Source of the DNA: Rugamonas rivuli
GTDB taxonomy: Bacteria; Pseudomonadota; Gammaproteobacteria; Burkholderiales; Burkholderiaceae_D
Direction: 5' to 3'
Assembly (NCBI RefSeq): GCF_009380165.1
Contig: NZ_WHUF01000002.1
Location: 124,001-188,000 of the forward strand
DNA length: 64,000 nt
The translations under genes and the position numbers were made by a program. The notes under the pieces are model-generated. The model did no database searches. It was not told the DNA's origin and saw only the letters and a list, made by a program, of their open reading frames with translations. Each line of letters begins with the position of its first letter. The first letter of the stretch is position 1. Of the stretch, positions 1 to 8,417 are shown one piece after another.

Positions 1-432
1 GTGTACGGCGTGGAGCCCTACGGCGCCGATGCGCTGTACCGTAGCTTCGCCTCGGGCCGGCCGGAAGCGTTGGAGCGGGTCGACACCGTGGCCGACAGCC
101 TGGGTGCGCCGTATGCGATGGCCTACAGTTTCGGCGTATGCCGCCGCTTCGTCGACGAAGTGGTGCGGGTCAACGACGACGAGATCTGCCTGGCGATGCT
201 GCACCTGTTCCGCGACGCCAAGCTGGTGGCGGAACCGGCGGCGGCTGTGGCGACGGCCGCCCTGTTCGGGCCGCTGCGCGAACGGCTGGCGGGCAAGCGC
301 GTGGCGCTGCTGGTGTGCGGTTCGAACATCGATCCGGTGCGCTTCGCCGAGCTGCTGGCGCGGGGCGCGCGCGTCCGCAGCGCCGGGCTTGACGCGGCGG
401 CACATGGTTTGAGCGCAGGCAGCGTACAATGA
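1..432 (+). CDS. PLP-dependent threonine/serine dehydratase-like protein, C-terminal part (5' truncated by window)
   Basis: The frame is open from the first base, so the true start lies outside the window; the GTG at base 1 is an internal codon. The 143 visible residues match the C-terminal part of fold-type II PLP enzymes of the threonine dehydratase/serine racemase group: VYGVEPYGADALYRSF (beginning of the segment), RDAKLVAEPAAAVATAAL, then the glycine-rich LVCGSNID near the PLP-phosphate/C-terminal region. Such enzymes deaminate threonine or serine to a 2-oxo acid and ammonia in the cytoplasm. The PLP lysine would lie upstream and cannot be checked. No ACT regulatory domain follows, so a biosynthetic IlvA is unlikely. 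The next gene starts 29 bases downstream. Confidence 0.75.
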   Translation: MYGVEPYGADALYRSFASGRPEALERVDTVADSLGAPYAMAYSFGVCRRFVDEVVRVNDDEICLAMLHLFRDAKLVAEPAAAVATAALFGPLRERLAGKRVALLVCGSNIDPVRFAELLARGARVRSAGLDAAAHGLSAGSVQ

Positions 433-461
433 TCACTTCATTGCCGTAATCACTGAGCCAT

Positions 462-1295
462 ATGTTGAAAGTCGATCTGCACTGCCATTCCAATGTTTCC
501 GACGGCGTCCTCGCTCCGGCCGCCGTGGCGCAGCACGCGCGCAAGGCGGGGGTGGACGTGTGGGCCTTGACCGATCATGACGAAGTGGGCGGCATCGCCG
601 CCGCCCGCGTAGCCGCCCAGGAGCAGGGCATGCGCTTCGTCACCGGGGTGGAGATTTCCATCACATGGGCCAACGAAACCGTGCACATCGTCGGCCTGCA
701 GATCGACGAGCACAACGCCGGGCTGGTCGCCGGCCTGGCCCGCACGCGGTCCGGCCGCGACAACCGTGGCCGCGAAATCGCCCATCAGCTGGCCAAGGCC
801 GGCATACCGGACGCCTACGAGGGCGCGCTCAAGTATGTCGGCAATCCCGACCTGATGTCGCGCACCCACTTTGCACGCTACCTGGTGGAAGTGGGCGCCT
901 GCGCCAACATCCCCGAAGTGTTCAAGAAATACCTGTCCGAAGGCAAGCCCGGCTACGTGCCGCATTGCTGGGCCACGCTGGCCGATTCGGTCAACTGGAT
1001 ACGCGGCGCCGGCGGCGTCGCGGTGATCGCCCATCCGGGCCGCTACAAGTTCAGCCAGCTGGCGCAGGGCCAGTTGTTCGACGAATTCAAGCAGCTGGGC
1101 GGCACGGCGATCGAGGTCGTCACCGGCAGCCATACGCCGGACCAGTACGCGGTCTACGCCCAGCTGGCCAACAGCTACGGTTTTCTGGCTTCGCGCGGCA
1201 CCGATTTCCATGCGCCGGGCGAATCCCGCGTCGATTTCGCGCTGCTGCCGCCGCTGCCGGCCAACGTCACACCCGTCTGGCACGACTGGTTTTAA
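462..1295 (+). CDS. PHP-domain 3',5'-nucleoside bisphosphate phosphatase (YciV/RNase AM family)
   Basis: A 277-residue PHP-family metallophosphoesterase. The metal-binding motifs are all present: N-terminal HCHSNVSDG, TDHDE near residue 38, a central histidine region, HPGRYK near residue 192 and C-terminal RGTDFHAPGE. This is the signature of the YciV family, characterised in Chromobacterium as a 3',5'-nucleoside bisphosphate phosphatase and in E. coli as RNase AM, a 5'-3' exonuclease acting on RNA 5' ends. Family knowledge supports a role in pAp turnover or RNA end processing. In E. coli yciV lies next to yciO; here a YciO homologue lies about 1 kb downstream beyond htpX, so the association is partly kept. 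Confidence 0.88.
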   Translation: MLKVDLHCHSNVSDGVLAPAAVAQHARKAGVDVWALTDHDEVGGIAAARVAAQEQGMRFVTGVEISITWANETVHIVGLQIDEHNAGLVAGLARTRSGRDNRGREIAHQLAKAGIPDAYEGALKYVGNPDLMSRTHFARYLVEVGACANIPEVFKKYLSEGKPGYVPHCWATLADSVNWIRGAGGVAVIAHPGRYKFSQLAQGQLFDEFKQLGGTAIEVVTGSHTPDQYAVYAQLANSYGFLASRGTDFHAPGESRVDFALLPPLPANVTPVWHDWF

Positions 1296-1413
1296 TCGGT
1301 AAATTACCGCGTCGATTACCGGCGCGTTGTAAGAGCTTGTATCTTGCATTTGCGTTCGCACGGTCATACCTTATGATTTGGGCAAATTTTTTGCCTGTAC
1401 CGGAGACCCTCCC

Positions 1414-2298
1414 ATGAAACGCATCATCCTGTTTATCGCCACCAACCTCGCCGTGATGCTGGTGTTGTCCATCGTCCTGTCGCTGCTGGGCATAGGCCGT
1501 CCGGGATCGGGCAACACGCTGCAACTGGGCAGCCTGCTGGCGTTTTCGCTGGTGGTGGGCTTTACCGGCGCGATCTTCTCGCTGCTGATCAGCAAGCCGA
1601 TGGCCAAGTGGTCGACCGGCGCCCGCGTGATCGCCGCGCCGTCGTCGTCGACCGAGCTGTGGCTGGTCAACACCGTCAAGGCGCTGTCCGAGCGCGCCGG
1701 CATTGGCATGCCGGAAGTGGCGGTCTACGACGGCGAGCCGAACGCCTTCGCCACCGGCGCCTTCAAGAACTCGGCGCTGGTGGCGGTGTCCACCGGCCTG
1801 CTGGAAAACATGAACCGCGACGAAGTCGAAGCTGTGCTGGGCCACGAAGTCGCCCACATCGCCAACGGCGACATGGTGACGATGACCCTGATCCAGGGCG
1901 TGGTGAATACCTTCGTGGTGTTCCTGGCGCGGGTGGTGGGCTTCTTCGTTGACAACATGCTGCTGAAGAATAACGACAATGAGCGCCGTGGCCCTGGCAT
2001 CGGGTACATGGTGACGGTATTCGTGTGCGAGATCATCTTCGGTCTGGCCGCCTCGCTGATCGTGGCCTGGTTCTCGCGCCAGCGCGAATTCCGCGCCGAC
2101 GCCGGCTCCGCCAAGCTGCTGGGCAGCAGTGTGCCGATGCAGCACGCGCTGGCCCGCCTGAACGGCATGGAGCCGGGCTCCTTGCCGCAGTCGATCGCGG
2201 CGGCCGGCATCACCGCCGCCGGTGGCTGGAGCGCGCTGTTTTCGACCCACCCGCCGTTCGAACAGCGTATTGCCGCCCTGCGTAGCGTACAATCCTAA
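1414..2298 (+). CDS. htpX: Protease HtpX, membrane zinc metalloprotease
   Basis: A 294-residue inner-membrane peptidase of family M48. Two N-terminal hydrophobic segments (about residues 3-27 and 38-60) are followed by the zinc motif [10 protein letters not shown] (H144, E145, H148), two more membrane segments, and SRQREFRAD, which supplies the third ligand glutamate. HtpX degrades misfolded membrane proteins together with FtsH. The ATG at 1414 was chosen because it gives the family N-terminus [14 protein letters not shown] and has a GGAGAC ribosome binding site 7 bases upstream; an in-frame start 36 bases earlier would add residues not typical of HtpX. Its own promoter probably lies in the 118-base gap behind it. 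Confidence 0.95.
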   Translation: MKRIILFIATNLAVMLVLSIVLSLLGIGRPGSGNTLQLGSLLAFSLVVGFTGAIFSLLISKPMAKWSTGARVIAAPSSSTELWLVNTVKALSERAGIGMPEVAVYDGEPNAFATGAFKNSALVAVSTGLLENMNRDEVEAVLGHEVAHIANGDMVTMTLIQGVVNTFVVFLARVVGFFVDNMLLKNNDNERRGPGIGYMVTVFVCEIIFGLAASLIVAWFSRQREFRADAGSAKLLGSSVPMQHALARLNGMEPGSLPQSIAAAGITAAGGWSALFSTHPPFEQRIAALRSVQS

Positions 2299-2341
2299 GC
2301 GTTATTAACAGCGGCCGGGAGCATGCCCCGGCAGCGGCCAT

Positions 2342-2965
2342 ATGAGTCAATTTTTCCAGGTCCATCCCGTCAATCCGCAGCCGCGCCTGATCAAGCAGGC
2401 GGCGCAGATCGTGCACGACGGCGGCATCGTCGCCGTGCCGACGGATTCCTGCTATGCCCTGGTCTGCCATCTGGATGACAAGGCCGCCGTCGAGCGGCTG
2501 CGGCGCATCCGCGGCATCGATGAAAAGCACCACCTGACCCTGCTGTGCCGCGACCTGAGCGAGATCGGCGTCTACGCGCGGGTCGACAACCGCCAGTTCC
2601 GCCTGCTGAAGGCGGCCACGCCGGGTCCGTTCACCTTCATCCTGGAAGCGACCAAGTGCGTGCCGCGCCGGCTCAGCCATCCGTCGCGCAAGACCATCGG
2701 CCTGCGGGTGCCCGAGGATGCCATCGTCCACGCGCTGTTGGAGGAATTGCAACAGCCGCTGCTGGGCACGACGCTGATCATGCCGGGCGAGGACGATGCG
2801 CTGAACGACGCCGACACCATCTGCGAACGCCTCGGCAAGCAGATCGAGCTGATCATCGACGGCGGCGCCTGCAGCATGGAGCCCACCACGGTGATCGACC
2901 TCACCGGTTCGGACGCCGAGCTGGTGCGCCAGGGCAGGGGCGATGCGGCCATGTTCGGCCTGTAA
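2342..2965 (+). CDS. yciO: YciO-type Sua5/YrdC/TsaC-family protein
   Basis: A 207-residue YrdC-fold protein. The N-terminal VAVPTDSCYALVC and central ATPGPFTFILEATK are the RNA/nucleotide-binding fold signatures of the Sua5/YrdC family, which makes threonylcarbamoyl-AMP for the tRNA t6A modification. The TsaC signature K-x-R followed by a catalytic Ser/Asn is replaced here by DEKHHLTLLCRD, as in the YciO subfamily. YciO is commonly auto-annotated as L-threonylcarbamoyladenylate synthase, but its t6A activity is doubtful. It lies 43 bases after htpX and may share its transcript. Confidence 0.85.
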   Translation: MSQFFQVHPVNPQPRLIKQAAQIVHDGGIVAVPTDSCYALVCHLDDKAAVERLRRIRGIDEKHHLTLLCRDLSEIGVYARVDNRQFRLLKAATPGPFTFILEATKCVPRRLSHPSRKTIGLRVPEDAIVHALLEELQQPLLGTTLIMPGEDDALNDADTICERLGKQIELIIDGGACSMEPTTVIDLTGSDAELVRQGRGDAAMFGL

Positions 2966-3072
2966 GCCCGGCCTAAGCCTGGGCTGTCATTGTCAGGCAT
3001 TCAACAGGGCAAGTGCGCCGGCCCCTGACGGCGCAGCAAGTGGCTTACCCGGCCTCTGGTAAAATCCCCCTC

Positions 3073-3750
3073 ATGAACGAAACCGACAGTATTATCCAGA
3101 CCATCACGGTCTACCTGATCCCTGTTCTTTTTGCAATTTCCCTGCACGAAGCCGCACACGGATACGTCGCCCGCTATTTCGGCGACCCCACCGCAGCCAA
3201 CGAAGGGCGCCTCACCGCCAATCCGCTGCGCCACATCGATCCTTTCGGCACCATCATCCTGCCGCTGATCCTGAGCCTGCTGCACTTGCCTGCGCTCGGC
3301 TACGCCAAGCCGGTGCCGGTCGATTTCGGCCGCCTGCGCAATCCGAAGAAGCAGATGGCGCTGGTGGCGGCTGCCGGTCCGGCGGCCAACTTCGCCATGG
3401 GCCTGGGCTGGATGGCGCTGTGGGTGGTGATGATCCAGGCGCTGGGCATGCCGCCGGACGACTTCTTCGTCAAGATGGCCGAGGCTGGCTATGGCGTGAA
3501 CTCGGCGATGTGCATCTTCAACCTGATACCGCTGCCGCCGCTCGATGGCGGCCGCATCGTCACCGGCATCCTGCCGATGCCACTTGCGCGCAAGTACGCG
3601 CAGATCGAGCGCTACGGCATGTACGTGTTCATCGGCCTGATCCTGATGATGCAGTTCGGCTTGTTGACCGGCTTCCTGGTCGGCGGCATGCACTTCTTGC
3701 AAAGCATCTTCTATGTGCTGTTGTACCCCCTTATTTTCATTCTGAGCTGA
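3073..3750 (+). CDS. Site-2 protease family (M50-type) membrane metallopeptidase
   Basis: A 225-residue membrane protein with the intramembrane zinc motif HEAAHG (H25-H29) and the distal LDGGRI segment that supplies the aspartate ligand, preceded by NLIPLPP. About five hydrophobic segments are visible. This is the short, PDZ-less group of site-2 proteases common in proteobacteria beside trpS or yrdC-type genes; the substrate is unknown. The start at 3073 puts a hydrophobic helix directly before HEAAHG; the frame is open further upstream but without a ribosome binding site. It ends 8 bases before trpS, consistent with co-transcription. Confidence 0.9.
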   Translation: MNETDSIIQTITVYLIPVLFAISLHEAAHGYVARYFGDPTAANEGRLTANPLRHIDPFGTIILPLILSLLHLPALGYAKPVPVDFGRLRNPKKQMALVAAAGPAANFAMGLGWMALWVVMIQALGMPPDDFFVKMAEAGYGVNSAMCIFNLIPLPPLDGGRIVTGILPMPLARKYAQIERYGMYVFIGLILMMQFGLLTGFLVGGMHFLQSIFYVLLYPLIFILS

Positions 3751-3758
3751 GCCCGACT

Positions 3759-4961
3759 ATGTATCCCGATCGTGTTGTATCCGGCATGCGCCCCACCGGG
3801 GCCATGCACCTGGGCCACTATCACGGCGCCTTGAAGAACTGGATCAAGATGCAGTCCGAGTTGCCATGCCTGTTCTTCGTGGCCGACTGGCACGCGCTGA
3901 CCACGCACTACGACGACCCGACCGTCATCGAGCGCAGCACCTGGGACATGCTGGTCGACTGGCTGGCCGCTGGCATCGATCCGTCGCAGTCCACGCTGTT
4001 CATCCAGTCGCGCGTGCCGGAACATGCCGAGCTGCACCTGCTGCTGTCCATGGCCACGCCGCTGGGCTGGCTGGAGCGCGTGCCGACCTACAAGGACCAG
4101 ATCGAGAACCTGGCCAACAAAGACCTGGCCACCTACGGCTTCCTCGGCTACCCTCTGCTGCAGGCCGCCGACGTGCTGATCTACCGCGCCAGCCAGGTGC
4201 CGGTAGGCGACGACCAGGTGCCGCATATCGAGATGATGCGCGAAATTGCGCGCCGTTTTAATCACTTGTATGGCAAGGAAAAGGGCTTCGAAGAGAAGGC
4301 GCAGGACGCCGTCAAGAAGCTGGGCAGCAAGCGCGCCAAGCTCTACAACGAACTGCGCACCGAATACCAGCAGGACGGCAAGGAAGAGGCGCTGGAGCAG
4401 GCTAAAGCCATGCTGGACGACGCCCAGAGCCTGTCGATGGGCGACCGCGAGCGCCTGTTCGGCTACTTGGAAGGCAGCCGCAAGCTGATCCTGGTCGAAC
4501 CGCAAGCCCGCCTGACGGCCGCCTCGCGCCTGCCGGGCCTGGATGGTCGCAAGATGTCCAAGAGCTATGGCAACTCGATCGCGCTGCGGGAAGACAAAGC
4601 CTCGGTCGAAAAGAAGATCCGCACCATGCCGACCGACCCGGCCCGCGTGCGCCGCACCGACGCCGGCGATCCGGCCCGTTGCCCGGTCTGGCAGTTCCAT
4701 CAGGTGTATTCCGACAACGCTACCCAGGAATGGGTGGTAAAAGGATGTAAATCCGCCGGTATCGGCTGCATCGAATGCAAACAGCCGGTGATCGACGCCA
4801 TCGTCAAGGAACAGGAGCCTATGCACGAGCGCGCCCAGCAATATCTGGACGACCCGTCGCTGGTGCGCGCCATCGTCGCCGACGGCAATGACGCGGCCCG
4901 CAAGCTGGCGCTGGAAACCATGCGCGACGTGCGTGAAGCGATGGGGTTGGCCTACTCATGA
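3759..4961 (+). CDS. trpS: Tryptophanyl-tRNA synthetase
   Basis: A 400-residue class I aminoacyl-tRNA synthetase that charges tRNA-Trp. The HIGH motif appears as HLGH (residues 17-20, in GAMHLGHYHGALK) and the KMSKS loop is intact in GRKMSKSYG. A segment with C-x2-C character (GCIECKQPVID) lies near the C-terminus, as in the longer proteobacterial TrpRS type. The ATG at 3759 gives the family start MYPDRVVSGMRPTG. The frame is open for another 339 bases upstream, but that stretch overlaps the protease gene. The stop codon overlaps the start of the next gene (ATGA). Confidence 0.96.
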   Translation: MYPDRVVSGMRPTGAMHLGHYHGALKNWIKMQSELPCLFFVADWHALTTHYDDPTVIERSTWDMLVDWLAAGIDPSQSTLFIQSRVPEHAELHLLLSMATPLGWLERVPTYKDQIENLANKDLATYGFLGYPLLQAADVLIYRASQVPVGDDQVPHIEMMREIARRFNHLYGKEKGFEEKAQDAVKKLGSKRAKLYNELRTEYQQDGKEEALEQAKAMLDDAQSLSMGDRERLFGYLEGSRKLILVEPQARLTAASRLPGLDGRKMSKSYGNSIALREDKASVEKKIRTMPTDPARVRRTDAGDPARCPVWQFHQVYSDNATQEWVVKGCKSAGIGCIECKQPVIDAIVKEQEPMHERAQQYLDDPSLVRAIVADGNDAARKLALETMRDVREAMGLAYS

Positions 4962-5506
4962 GCGAACTGATCTCTCCTTGGGTGCAGCGCTATGCACCGC
5001 TGATCCCGGGCGGCGAAGTGCTGGACCTGGCCTGCGGCAGCGGCCGCCATTCGCGCCACCTGGCCTCGCTGGGCCATGCTGTGGTGGCGGTGGACCGCGA
5101 CGCCGAGGCGCTGGCCGCCGCGGCCGGACCGGAAATCACCACCAGCGCCATCGACCTGGAAGAGGCGGGCGCCGCCTGGCCCTTCGGTCCCGACCGATTT
5201 GCCGGCATCGTGGTCACAAACTACCTGCATCGCCCGCTAATCGCCGACATGTTGACCAGCCTGGCGCCGAATGGCGTGCTGATCTACGAGACCTTCGCGG
5301 ACGGCAATGCCCAGTTCGGCAAACCATCGAATCCGGCCTTTTTGCTGCAGGCCGGCGAGCTGCTGGAACTGGCGCGCAGCCACGGTTTGCGCGTGGTGGC
5401 CTTCGAAGACGGCGTCATCGATACGCCGAAAGCTGCCATGGTGCAACGTCTGTGCGCCGTGAAGCCTGATTTTCCCCGCGTGGCGGCACTTTTACCGCCA
5501 TTTTGA
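4958..5506 (+). CDS. Class I SAM-dependent methyltransferase
   Basis: A 182-residue Rossmann-fold methyltransferase. Motif I is GGEVLDLACGSGRHSRHLA (about residues 20-38), followed by the acidic VAVDRD at the end of strand 2, which binds the SAM ribose, and VTNYLHRP at the usual motif IV position. It resembles the TehB/YciV-neighbour type of small methyltransferases; the substrate cannot be read from sequence. It overlaps trpS by 4 bases, so translation is probably coupled. Confidence 0.85.
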   Translation: MSELISPWVQRYAPLIPGGEVLDLACGSGRHSRHLASLGHAVVAVDRDAEALAAAAGPEITTSAIDLEEAGAAWPFGPDRFAGIVVTNYLHRPLIADMLTSLAPNGVLIYETFADGNAQFGKPSNPAFLLQAGELLELARSHGLRVVAFEDGVIDTPKAAMVQRLCAVKPDFPRVAALLPPF

Positions 5507-5590
5507 CGGCCGATTTGTCGCCCCGAATGCACCATATCGGCGGCCTATCGTCTACAATCGTTGTTTTAATACTTTATGCAGTGGTTTCCT

Positions 5591-6466
5591 ATGATTAAGG
5601 GCAGCATAGTAGCAATCGTCACCCCGATGAACGCAGACGGCAGTCTGGACTTCGAGGGTCTGAATCAGCTGATCGACTGGCACATCGCCGAAGGTACGGA
5701 CAGCATCGTCATCGCCGGCACCACCGGCGAATCGGCCACGGTGAGCGTGGAGGAGCACTGCGCGCTGATCAAGGCGACGGTTGCCCACGCCAAGGGCCGC
5801 ATCCCGATCATCGCCGGCGCCGGCGCCAACTCGACCGCCGAGGCGATCAAGCTGACCCGCTTCGCCAAGGAAGCCGGTGCGGACGCCACGCTGCAAGTGG
5901 TTCCTTACTACAACCGTCCTACCCAGGAAGGCATGTACCAGCACTTCAAGGCCATCGCCGAAGCGGTGGACCTGCCGGTGATCCTGTACAACGTGCCGGG
6001 CCGTACCGTTGCCGACATGAGCAACGACACCATCCTGCGCCTGGCGCAAATCCCTAACATCGTCGGCGTGAAAGATGCGACCGGCAACATCGGCCGCGGC
6101 TACGACCTGCTGCGCCTGGCGCCGAAATCGTTCGCCGTGTACTCGGGCGACGATCCGACCGCGATGGCGCTGATGCTGGCCGGCGGCGCCGGCAACATCT
6201 CCGTCACCGCCAACGTTGCCCCGCGCGACATGGCCGACATGTGCGAAGCGGCGATCGCCGGCAATATCGCCAAGGCAGTGGAACTGAACAATAAAATGTT
6301 CCCGCTGCATCAAAAACTGTTCATCGAGCCGAATCCGGTGCCGGTCAAATGGGCGCTGGCGGAAATGGGCAAAATGCCCGCCGGCATCCGTCTGCCGCTG
6401 GTGCCGCTGGCGGCCGACTGCCACGAAGCGGTGCGCGCGGCCCTGCGAGAAGCCGGCGTGCTGTAA
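5591..6466 (+). CDS. dapA: 4-hydroxy-tetrahydrodipicolinate synthase
   Basis: A 291-residue DapA, condensing pyruvate with aspartate semialdehyde in the lysine/meso-diaminopimelate pathway. Landmarks are GTTGESATV (pyruvate-binding), [14 protein letters not shown] with the catalytic tyrosine, ILYNVPGRT, and GVKDATGN with the Schiff-base lysine. The ATG at 5591 was preferred because family members begin [13 protein letters not shown]; an ATG 15 bases upstream would add MQWFP, and neither has a strong ribosome binding site. The dapA-bamC order is a classical proteobacterial pair. asd, which makes its substrate, is at 54.9 kb. Confidence 0.96.
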   Translation: MIKGSIVAIVTPMNADGSLDFEGLNQLIDWHIAEGTDSIVIAGTTGESATVSVEEHCALIKATVAHAKGRIPIIAGAGANSTAEAIKLTRFAKEAGADATLQVVPYYNRPTQEGMYQHFKAIAEAVDLPVILYNVPGRTVADMSNDTILRLAQIPNIVGVKDATGNIGRGYDLLRLAPKSFAVYSGDDPTAMALMLAGGAGNISVTANVAPRDMADMCEAAIAGNIAKAVELNNKMFPLHQKLFIEPNPVPVKWALAEMGKMPAGIRLPLVPLAADCHEAVRAALREAGVL

Positions 6467-6544
6467 AAACCTTAGCAACAAGCCCCGACTTCGGTTCGGA
6501 TCAACCCTGATTTGCTGCTTTTCAGCTTCTTAAACAGTAACGAC

Positions 6545-7720
6545 ATGACTATTCGCAAGACAGCTTCTATTTCCTCGCAGCGCGCCGTCGTAGTAGGCGC
6601 ATTGATGGCCAGTTTGACCGGTTGCGGCATGATCAGCTCCGTTGTCGGTAACGATAAAGTGGACTACAAGTCCGCCAAGAAGGCCAGCACGCTGGACGTG
6701 CCGCCGGACCTGACGCAATTGCAGAAAGATAACCGCTACTCGCTGCCGGATTCGAACAACGGCGTCGCTACCGCTTCCGGCTACAACGCTTCCAAGGGCA
6801 TCGTCGCCGGTCCTGGCGCCATCGTTCCAGGCACGCCTGCGGCCGGTACCGTGGTACCGACCAGCATCAACGATATCAAGGTCGAGCGCGACGGCAACCA
6901 GCGCTGGCTGGTGATCAAGCAGACGCCTGAGCAACTGTGGCCGCAGCTGAAGCAGTTCTGGGAAGATTCGGGCTTCGTGCTGGCCAAGGAAAACGCCACC
7001 GCCGGCACCATGGAAACCGAGTGGAACGAAAACCGCGCGAAGATTCCGCAAGATTTCATCCGCAATACCATCGGCAAGGTCTTCGACTCGGTTTATTCGA
7101 GCGGCGAGCGCGACAAGTTCCGCACCCGCATCGAACGCCGCGCCGACGGCGCCAGCGAGATCTACGTCAGCCATCGCGGCGCGCAGGAAGTTGTCACCGG
7201 CGCCCAGAAGGAATCGACCACCTGGACCCCGCGTCCTAACGATCCTGGCCTGGAAGCTGAATTCCTGGCGCGCCTGATGACCAAGCTGGGCAATGGCGCT
7301 GAAGTAGCGCAAGCCAAGACCGCCGTCGATGGCGCGATTGTGCAACCGCAGCATGCATCGCTGGTAGGTGCAGGCGCCGAGCGTGCCGTGCAGGTGGACG
7401 AGGGCTTCGACCGCGCCTGGCGCCGTGTCGGCCTGGCGCTGGACCGCGCAGGCTTCACGGTTGAAGACCGCGACCGCACCCAGGGTACTTACTTCGTCCG
7501 CTACGTCGACGACACGACGGAAACCAAGGGCTTCTTCGGCAAGCTGTTCAGCTGGGGTTCGTCGTCGGAAGCCGATAAGGAAGCGCAGCGCTACCGCATT
7601 TCGGTGAAAGCCGGCGCGGGCAATAGCAGCACCGTTACCGTGTTGAGCAATGCCGGCAAAGCGGAAGCGTCGCCGGTCGCCGATAAGATCCTGACGCTGC
7701 TGCACGAGCAATTGAAATAA
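6545..7720 (+). CDS. bamC: Outer membrane protein assembly factor BamC (NlpB), lipoprotein
   Basis: A 391-residue lipoprotein of the BAM complex. The N-terminus is a lipoprotein signal with lipobox LTGC (cysteine at residue 24 from the chosen ATG). An unstructured segment follows, VDYKSAKKASTLDVPPDLTQ, the part of BamC known to contact BamD, then two helix-grip domains (about 110-230 and 270-390). The start at 6545 gives a compact signal peptide; an upstream ATG at 6512 would put eleven extra residues before it. A rho-independent terminator follows the stop codon within 40 bases, closing the dapA-bamC unit. Confidence 0.93.
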   Translation: MTIRKTASISSQRAVVVGALMASLTGCGMISSVVGNDKVDYKSAKKASTLDVPPDLTQLQKDNRYSLPDSNNGVATASGYNASKGIVAGPGAIVPGTPAAGTVVPTSINDIKVERDGNQRWLVIKQTPEQLWPQLKQFWEDSGFVLAKENATAGTMETEWNENRAKIPQDFIRNTIGKVFDSVYSSGERDKFRTRIERRADGASEIYVSHRGAQEVVTGAQKESTTWTPRPNDPGLEAEFLARLMTKLGNGAEVAQAKTAVDGAIVQPQHASLVGAGAERAVQVDEGFDRAWRRVGLALDRAGFTVEDRDRTQGTYFVRYVDDTTETKGFFGKLFSWGSSSEADKEAQRYRISVKAGAGNSSTVTVLSNAGKAEASPVADKILTLLHEQLK

Positions 7721-7733
7721 AACGATACAAAAT

Positions 7734-7757
7734 AAAAAACCGGCTTTAGCCGGTTTT
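7734..7757 (+). terminator. Rho-independent terminator of dapA-bamC
   Basis: The hairpin AACCGGCT-TT-AGCCGGTT is preceded by an A-run and followed by seven Ts. It begins 14 bases after the bamC stop. Confidence 0.9.
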
Positions 7758-7810
7758 TTTATATCTGCATCGACATGGTTCTTTCCATTTGGATGCAAAA
7801 GCTTGAGACG

Positions 7811-7869
7811 AAAAAAAACCCGCTGGCACTGAACGCGATCTTGAGCGCGTTCAGGCTAGCGGGTTTTTT
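7811..7869 (-). terminator. Long bidirectional hairpin terminator downstream of the Ala-rich lipoprotein
   Basis: The outer arms ACCCGCT (7818-7824) and AGCGGGT (7858-7864) are flanked by an A-run and a T-run. Inside them a second stem pairs CTGAACGCG (7829-7837) with CGCGTTCAG (7846-7854). On the minus strand it follows the lipoprotein stop by about 10 bases and ends in eight Ts; it can also stop readthrough from bamC. Confidence 0.88.
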
Positions 7870-7879
7870 CGCAAGCTGA

Positions 7880-8122
7880 TTACTTCGAAGCAGCAGGAGC
7901 AGCAGCAGCCGAAGCGGCTGGAGCAGCAGCAGCGTCCGAAGCAGCAGGAGCAGCAGCGGCTGGAGCAGCAGCGTCAGCAGCTGGAGCAGCGGCTGGAGCA
8001 GCAGCAGGAGCAGCAGCTTCTGGAGCAGCTACTGGAGCTGGAGCAGCAGGAGCTTCTTCTTTTTTGGAGCAAGCAGCCAGAGCAACAGCCAGCAGGGAAA
8101 CGATCAGCAGGGATTTTTTCAT
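7880..8122 (-). CDS. Small Ala/Pro-rich lipoprotein, unknown function
   Basis: An 80-residue precursor, MKKSLLIVSLLAVALAAC, with a textbook lipobox (LAAC, cysteine 18). The mature part starts CSKKEEAPAAP and is then almost only Ala and Pro with a few Glu, Asp and Ser, in irregular PAA/APAA units. The start at 8122 was chosen because AAGGA lies 6 bases upstream of it and it opens the signal peptide; an in-frame ATG 33 bases further upstream lacks both. Such Ala/Pro-rich lipoproteins are common and abundant in Oxalobacteraceae, but I know of no assigned function; a periplasmic spacer or envelope-tethered linker is conceivable. A strong terminator follows. Confidence 0.8.
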   Translation of the reverse strand: MKKSLLIVSLLAVALAACSKKEEAPAAPAPVAAPEAAAPAAAPAAAPAADAAAPAAAAPAASDAAAAPAASAAAAPAASK

Positions 8123-8417
8123 GGGGTTTTCCTTAATTAATTCAAAATTAAACACATTGTTGCGATTAATAATTACCGGTAATTATCGCTCATTAGGTCG
8201 TCTTCGAAGGCTTTCGTACCTAGAATGGTGCCTGCCAGACAACGGAAACTTCCTAACCGAATATTATAGCGATTTTTAGTGCGTCGCAATAGGACAAACA
8301 GCCGTTTCCACAACTATTTTGCGATATCGCAACATTTCGGTTTCGACTCCACTTTAGCAGAGTTTGCACGAAATACCAGTGTTCGCATCGAACTCCGGCA
8401 TTTTACCTTGAACTGAC
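8123..8417. other. Intergenic region with two perfect palindromes
   Basis: This 295-base AT-richer stretch lies between the lipoprotein start and the stop of the next minus-strand gene. It holds the 18-base perfect palindrome ATAATTACCGGTAATTAT (8169-8186) and the 14-base palindrome TTGCGATATCGCAA (8319-8332). No RNA gene or credible coding frame was found. It must contain the lipoprotein promoter. Confidence 0.6.

Noticed and set aside
1380-1400. Small GGCAAA...TTTGCC hairpin before htpX as a terminator
   Set aside because: Stem too short and the T-run is in the loop; more likely incidental in the htpX leader.
8064-8279. Plus-strand 71-codon frame across the lipoprotein promoter
   Set aside because: No ribosome binding site, spans the palindromes and the start of a solid minus-strand gene.
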